This document shows, one piece after another, positions 6,932-10,332 of a DNA stretch of 10,332 bases. Every line of letters starts with the position of its first letter. The first letter of the stretch is position 1. The DNA comes from CAZJNX01 sp964547415 (GTDB lineage Bacteria > Pseudomonadota > Alphaproteobacteria > Rhizobiales > Amorphaceae). The notes below the pieces were generated by a model that saw nothing but the letters and a program-made list of their open reading frames with translations, did no database searches and was not told the origin of the DNA. The DNA lies in contig CAZJNX010000176.1 of NCBI GenBank assembly GCA_964547415.1, positions 1 to 10,332 on the forward strand, given 5' to 3'. A program made the position numbers and the translations under genes.

Positions 6932-7840
6932 TCACCCGCGCCGCGGATCGTAGCCGTGGCGGGTGCGCCAGTCCTTCAGGAACGCGGCGAGCTCCTCGTC
7001 CACCGTCGGCGGCATCGCCACCTCGAGGCGGACGAGCTGGTCGCCCGCGCCGCCGCCCGCCTTCGGCGCGCCCTTGCCGCGCAGGCGCAGGACGCGCCCC
7101 GTGGTGGCGCCCGCCGGCACCTTCACCCGCACGCGGCCCGACACCGTCGGCACCTCCACTTCCGCGCCGAGCGCCGCCTCGTCGATCGTCACCGGCAGGG
7201 CCACGTGGATGTCGTCTCCCTCCCGGCGGAAATACGGGTGGGAGAGGATCGAGACCTCCACGAGCGCGTCCCCCGGCGGCCCGCCCGCCCGCCCCGGCTC
7301 GCCCTGCCCCGACAGGCGAAGCACCTGTCCCTCGCGCAGGCCGGGCGGGATCGCGATGTCGAGCGTCTTGCCGTCCGGCATCGTCACCCGCGTCTTGCCG
7401 CCGTTGACGGCGTCGAGGAAGTCGACGTCGAGGTGGTAGCTGGCGTCCCGCCCGCGGCGGGGGCGGGGGCCGCGGCCCGCACCGCCGGCCTCGCCGCGGG
7501 AGAAGACGTCGCCGAACAGGTCCGACAGGTCGACGAAGTCCTCGAAGCCACGGCTCGAGCGGTACTGCCCGGCGTCGGCGCTCTCGGCGTAGTCCTTCCA
7601 GTAGCGGCGCTGCGTCTCGGCGCCCGTGGCGTCGATCTCGCCCGCGTCGAACTTCCTGCGCTTGTCCTCGTCGCCGAGGATGTCGTAGGCGGACGCGATA
7701 TCCTTGAAGCGGTCGGCGGCGGCGGCGTCGCCCGGGTTGAGGTCCGGGTGGTAGGTCTTGGCGAGCGCGCGGTAGGCCTTGCGGATCTCGTCCTGGCTCG
7801 CGGATCTGTCGACGCCGAGCGTCGCGTACGGGTCCTGCAT
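6932..7840 (-). CDS. cbpA: DnaJ-family co-chaperone CbpA
   Basis: A 302-residue class II J-domain protein (no cysteine-rich zinc finger) that stimulates DnaK ATPase activity and delivers clients. The J domain occupies about residues 3-68, with the catalytic HPD at 31-33 inside TYHPDLN. A linker follows with the FEDFVDLSDLFGDVF segment and a Gly/Arg-rich stretch. Two C-terminal substrate-binding domains come next: the first starts at YHLDVDFLDAVNGG and includes IPPGLREGQVLRLSGQGEPG; the second includes VPAGATTGRVLRLRGKGAP. The length fits the family's usual size of about 300. The ATG at 7838-7840 places the J domain at residue 3; the frame is open to 7924, but that stretch lacks homology-like features. 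The nearest Shine-Dalgarno match (GAGG, 4 bases away) is poor. It is followed by its modulator cbpM and lies 87 bases downstream of the patatin gene on the same strand. Confidence 0.93.
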   Translation of the reverse strand: MQDPYATLGVDRSASQDEIRKAYRALAKTYHPDLNPGDAAAADRFKDIASAYDILGDEDKRRKFDAGEIDATGAETQRRYWKDYAESADAGQYRSSRGFEDFVDLSDLFGDVFSRGEAGGAGRGPRPRRGRDASYHLDVDFLDAVNGGKTRVTMPDGKTLDIAIPPGLREGQVLRLSGQGEPGRAGGPPGDALVEVSILSHPYFRREGDDIHVALPVTIDEAALGAEVEVPTVSGRVRVKVPAGATTGRVLRLRGKGAPKAGGGAGDQLVRLEVAMPPTVDEELAAFLKDWRTRHGYDPRRG

Positions 7841-7896
7841 GGCGCCTCGCCGATCCTTCCCCGGGTTGCCGCCCCGACGGACAAAGCAGATCCCGC

Positions 7897-7915
7897 CGGG
7901 CCGATCAACGGCCCG
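7897..7915 (-). terminator. Hairpin between patatin gene and cbpA
   Basis: An inverted repeat with 7-bp arms (cgggccg / cggcccg) and a 5-base loop starts 12 bases past the patatin stop codon. On the minus strand a short T-containing stretch (CTGCTTTG) follows a few bases later, but there is no true T-run. It may partly terminate the bdhA-patatin transcript before cbpA. Confidence 0.35.
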
Positions 7916-7927
7916 CCCGCGCACTCG

Positions 7928-8950
7928 TCATGCGATTTCGGCCGCGAGGTCCAGCGTCTCGCGCACGCCGATGTCGGAAAAGTGCGCCTCGAGGAACGCG
8001 GCGGCCGCCTCCCGCCCCCGGTCGCGCAGGTGGGTGAGGAAGGCCCACTCGGCGTTGAACTTGGAGGAGGCGGGCAGCGGCGCGAGCCCCTCGGCCGCCG
8101 GAATGCGGTGGAGGCGCACCCGCATGTATTCCGCTTCGTCGAGCTTGCCCTCGTCGATGAGGCGGGTGACGAAGTGGACCGCGCGCAATTCGCGCAGGAG
8201 CGAGGAGTTGAAGGTGATCTCGTTGACGCGGTTCACGATGTCCCGCCCCGTGCGCGGCAGCTCGGCCCGCCAGACCGGGTTGATCTGGACGAGCACCAGG
8301 TCGGCCGTCCGCGTCTCGTAGAACAGGGGAAAGAGCGGCGGGTTGCCCATGAAGCCGCCGTCCCAGTAGGCCTCGCCGTCGATCTTGACGGGCTCGAACA
8401 GCTGCGGCAGGCAGGCCGAGGCCATGAGGGCCGCGCACGAGATCTCGCCGCGGCCGAACACGCGGACCTTGCCGCTCCGGACGTTGGTCGCCGCGACGAA
8501 CAGGCCGATCGCCTCGCAGGCGTTGAGGGCCTCGAAGTCGATCGTCCGCTCCACCACGTCCCGCAGCGGATTGAGGCCGAGCGGGTTGAAGGCGCCGGGC
8601 GGCACGAAGCGGGTGAGGACGTCGAAGGCGAGGTAGGCGGGCGAGTGGTCGAGGCTCCACGAGCCCGACAGGACGTCGAAGGGCGAGCGGCGGATGGGGC
8701 TTTTCTCGGCCGCCTGGCTCACCGCCCGCCACAGCCGCTCCAGCATCTCCCGCGCGCCCTCTGCCCCGCCCTGCTGGTAGCCGCTGACGACGGCCGCCCC
8801 GTTCATGGCGCCCGCGCTGGTGCCGGCGATGGAATCGATCGCGATCCGCCCGTCCGACAGCAGCCCGTCGAGGACGCCCCAGGTGAAGGCGCCGTGGGCG
8901 CCGCCCCCCTGGAGCGCGAGGTTGACGGGCTTCGGCGCCCCCTCCGACAC
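7928..8950 (-). CDS. Patatin-like phospholipase family protein
   Basis: A 340-residue predicted acyl hydrolase (RssA/patatin family) using a Ser-Asp dyad. The oxyanion-hole motif GGGAHG lies at residues 15-20, the nucleophile serine is S45 in GTSAG (43-47), and the catalytic aspartate is D197 in the WDGGFMG motif. All three are intact, so it should be active. The later segment LVQINPVWRAELPRT and VNRVNEITFNSSLLRELRAV resembles the alphaproteobacterial patatin subgroup often annotated with a C-terminal DUF3734; that detail is from memory and less sure. No signal peptide is seen. The start is GTG at 8948-8950: the next in-frame ATG falls after the active serine. GAGG 9 bases upstream overlaps the stop codon of bdhA, only 11 bases away, which suggests translational coupling. 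The physiological lipid or polyester substrate is unknown; its pairing with a hydroxybutyrate dehydrogenase hints at acyl or PHB-related metabolism. Confidence 0.9.
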   Translation of the reverse strand: MSEGAPKPVNLALQGGGAHGAFTWGVLDGLLSDGRIAIDSIAGTSAGAMNGAAVVSGYQQGGAEGAREMLERLWRAVSQAAEKSPIRRSPFDVLSGSWSLDHSPAYLAFDVLTRFVPPGAFNPLGLNPLRDVVERTIDFEALNACEAIGLFVAATNVRSGKVRVFGRGEISCAALMASACLPQLFEPVKIDGEAYWDGGFMGNPPLFPLFYETRTADLVLVQINPVWRAELPRTGRDIVNRVNEITFNSSLLRELRAVHFVTRLIDEGKLDEAEYMRVRLHRIPAAEGLAPLPASSKFNAEWAFLTHLRDRGREAAAAFLEAHFSDIGVRETLDLAAEIA

Positions 8951-8961
8951 GGCCGGGCGCC

Positions 8962-9744
8962 TCAGGCGGCGGTCCAGCCGCCGTCCATCGGCAGGATGGC
9001 GCCGGTGATGGAGGCGGCCCCGTCCGAGCACAGGAAGACGGCGAGCGCGGCCACCTGCTCCACCGTCACGAACTCCTTGGTGGGCTGGGCGGCGAGCAAC
9101 ACGTCCCGCTTCACCTCTTCCTCGGTCATGCCGCGGGCCTTGGCCGTGTCGGGGATCTGGTGCTCCACGAGCGGCGTCCACACGTAGCCCGGGCAGATGG
9201 CGTTGACGGTGATCCCGTGGGTCGCCACCTCGAGGGCGACCACCTTGGTGAGGCCCGCGATCCCGTGCTTGGCCGACACGTAGGCCACCTTGCCGGGCGA
9301 GGCGACGAGGGCATGGGCCGAGGCGGTGTTGATGATCCGCCCCCAGCCAGCCTTCTTCATCAGCGGCACCGCGGCCTTGGTGGCGTGGAAGGCCGAGGAC
9401 AGGTTGATGGCGATGATGGCGTCCCACTTCTCGTCCGGGAAGTCCTCGATCATCGCCACGTGCTGGATGCCGGCGTTGTTGACGAGGACGTCGACGCCGC
9501 CGAAGGTCGTCTCGGCGAGGGCGATCATCTCGCGGATCTCGGCGGGCTTCGACATGTCGGCGGGCGAATAGACGCATTTCACGCCGAAGTCGGCTTCGAT
9601 CGCGGCCCGCTCCTTCTCGATGGCGTCCGTGTCGCCGAAGCCGTTGATGAGAATGTCGGCGCCCTTCTCCGCCATCGCCCGCGCGTAGGCGAGGCCGATG
9701 CCGGACGTGGAGCCGGTGACGACGGCGGTCTTGCCCTTCAGCAT
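8962..9744 (-). CDS. bdhA: D-3-hydroxybutyrate dehydrogenase
   Basis: A 260-residue short-chain dehydrogenase that oxidises D-3-hydroxybutyrate to acetoacetate with NAD+ (EC 1.1.1.30), used in PHB-monomer and ketone-body catabolism in the cytosol. The cofactor motif TGSTSGIG lies at 10-17 and NNAG at 89-92. The catalytic residues are N114, S142, Y155 and K159. The residues known in the Pseudomonas fragi enzyme to bind the substrate carboxylate, Q94, H144, K152 and Q196, are all present at the same numbers, which lifts this from a generic SDR to a specific call. The C-terminal ITGAILPMDGGWTAA is also typical. The ATG at 9742-9744 has GGAG about 9 bases upstream. It is the first gene of a probable operon with the patatin gene and diverges from ispG. 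Confidence 0.95.
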   Translation of the reverse strand: MLKGKTAVVTGSTSGIGLAYARAMAEKGADILINGFGDTDAIEKERAAIEADFGVKCVYSPADMSKPAEIREMIALAETTFGGVDVLVNNAGIQHVAMIEDFPDEKWDAIIAINLSSAFHATKAAVPLMKKAGWGRIINTASAHALVASPGKVAYVSAKHGIAGLTKVVALEVATHGITVNAICPGYVWTPLVEHQIPDTAKARGMTEEEVKRDVLLAAQPTKEFVTVEQVAALAVFLCSDGAASITGAILPMDGGWTAA

Positions 9745-9963
9745 GGTGCTCTTCTCCCCGATCCGCGGAGCGCTCTCGCCCCCGGGGCGGGTGTGACCGC
9801 TTTCCGCCCGCGAGACAAGGGTCGATGCTGCGCCGCGTCATGGCCGGGCGAACGGGGTGCGCCCGCGCCGCGGCGGCGACGCGCCCCGGGGGTGCGCGCG
9901 GGCCCGGCTTGCCTTATGTTCCCCGCACGGGCGTCCGCGGCGCCCGCGAGAGGCGAGGCGATC

Positions 9964-9969
9964 AGGAGG
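9964..9969 (+). promoter_or_regulatory. Ribosome binding site of ispG
   Basis: AGGAGG with a 6-base spacer to the ATG at 9976-9978; it fixes the ispG start codon. Confidence 0.75.
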
Positions 9970-9975
9970 GGCCCC

Positions 9976-10332
9976 ATGACCGCGCCCGTGACGGCGTTCG
10001 GCGACAGCACCATCGACAGCGGCCCGGCGCGGCGGCGGCGGTCGATCCCGGTGGACGTGGGGGGCGTCACCGTCGGCGGCGACGCGCCGGTCGTGGTCCA
10101 GTCCATGACCAACACCGACACGGCGGACGTGGCGGCCACCATCGCCCAGGTGGCGGCCCTCGCCCGCGCGGGCTCGGAGGTGGTGCGCATCACCGTCGAC
10201 CGGGACGAGGCGGCCGCCGCCGTGCCGAAGATCCGCGACGGGCTCCTCGCCATGGGCGTCAACGTGCCCCTCGTCGGCGATTTCCACTACATCGGCCACA
10301 AGCTCCTCGCCGACCACCCGGCCTGCGCCGAG
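9976..10332 (+). CDS. ispG: IspG, 4-hydroxy-3-methylbut-2-enyl-diphosphate synthase (N-terminal part)
   Basis: The first 119 codons of the gene; it runs off the right edge of the window. IspG (GcpE) is the iron-sulfur enzyme converting methylerythritol cyclodiphosphate to HMBPP in the non-mevalonate isoprenoid pathway. The visible part is the start of its TIM-barrel domain: after an arginine-rich leader (about residues 1-20) come VDVGGVTVGGDAPVVVQSMT, then NTDTADV, the segment GSEVVRITVDRDEAAAAVPK and VPLVGDFHYIGHKLLADHP. These are strongly conserved and match alphaproteobacterial sequences. The iron-sulfur cysteines lie beyond the window. It is divergent from bdhA, with 231 bases between the two start codons. 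Third codon positions are strongly G/C, and the antisense open frames across it are shadows. Confidence 0.96.
   Translation, partial: MTAPVTAFGDSTIDSGPARRRRSIPVDVGGVTVGGDAPVVVQSMTNTDTADVAATIAQVAALARAGSEVVRITVDRDEAAAAVPKIRDGLLAMGVNVPLVGDFHYIGHKLLADHPACAE

Noticed and set aside
6917..9187. A 756-codon plus-strand open frame crossing the cbpA, patatin and bdhA regions
   Set aside because: It spans three well-supported minus-strand genes and the gaps between them and shows no protein motifs; it is a codon-bias shadow.
9908..9975. Possible ispG promoter boxes (TTGCCT and TTATGT)
   Set aside because: The two elements overlap or lie at the wrong spacing, so no consistent -35/-10 pair could be defined.

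Overview
This window is high-GC DNA (by eye around 70% G+C, with strongly G/C-biased third codon positions) from what looks like an alphaproteobacterium, most likely Hyphomicrobiales/Rhizobiales-like. The basis is the alphaproteobacterial-style IspG N-terminus, the 260-residue 3-hydroxybutyrate dehydrogenase, a PrtD-type type I secretion ABC protein and a CbpA/CbpM pair. No genus can be fixed from this sequence. It is chromosomal in character, with no mobile element, tRNA, rRNA or CRISPR array visible. It is draft sequence: a run of ten Ns interrupts one gene.

Layout. Seven of the eight genes lie on the minus strand; ispG, at the right edge, is on the plus strand. From left to right: 1-448 has no convincing gene; 449-1564 encodes a soluble zinc-ribbon plus HEXXH metallopeptidase-like protein; 1565-2130 has no convincing gene; 2131-2553 is a small unrecognised protein with a good ribosome binding site; 2848-4200 and 4292-6135 encode the membrane fusion protein and the ABC permease/ATPase of a type I secretion system, in the order ABC then adaptor; 6136-6517 is intergenic with a CRP-like palindrome; 6518-6856 and 6932-7840 encode CbpM and the DnaJ-like co-chaperone CbpA; 7928-8950 is a patatin-like phospholipase; 8962-9744 is D-3-hydroxybutyrate dehydrogenase; 9976 to the end is the N-terminal part of ispG.

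How the genes fit together. bdhA and the patatin gene are 11 bases apart and are very probably one operon (ketone-body/PHB monomer oxidation plus an acyl hydrolase). cbpA-cbpM follow 87 bases downstream on the same strand and form a co-chaperone and modulator pair; they could be read through from bdhA or have their own promoter. The ABC-adaptor pair is an inner-membrane secretion unit lacking both an outer-membrane TolC-like partner and an obvious RTX substrate in the window. ispG diverges from bdhA across 231 bases.

The most informative observation concerns the N gap in the secretion ATPase. Ten identical bases flank the gap region, and collapsing the two copies removes 53 positions, restores the reading frame and gives a 596-residue protein with a family-like junction. 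The apparent frameshift is therefore probably an assembly artefact. I did not find a convincing undescribed system; the remaining findings are modest.
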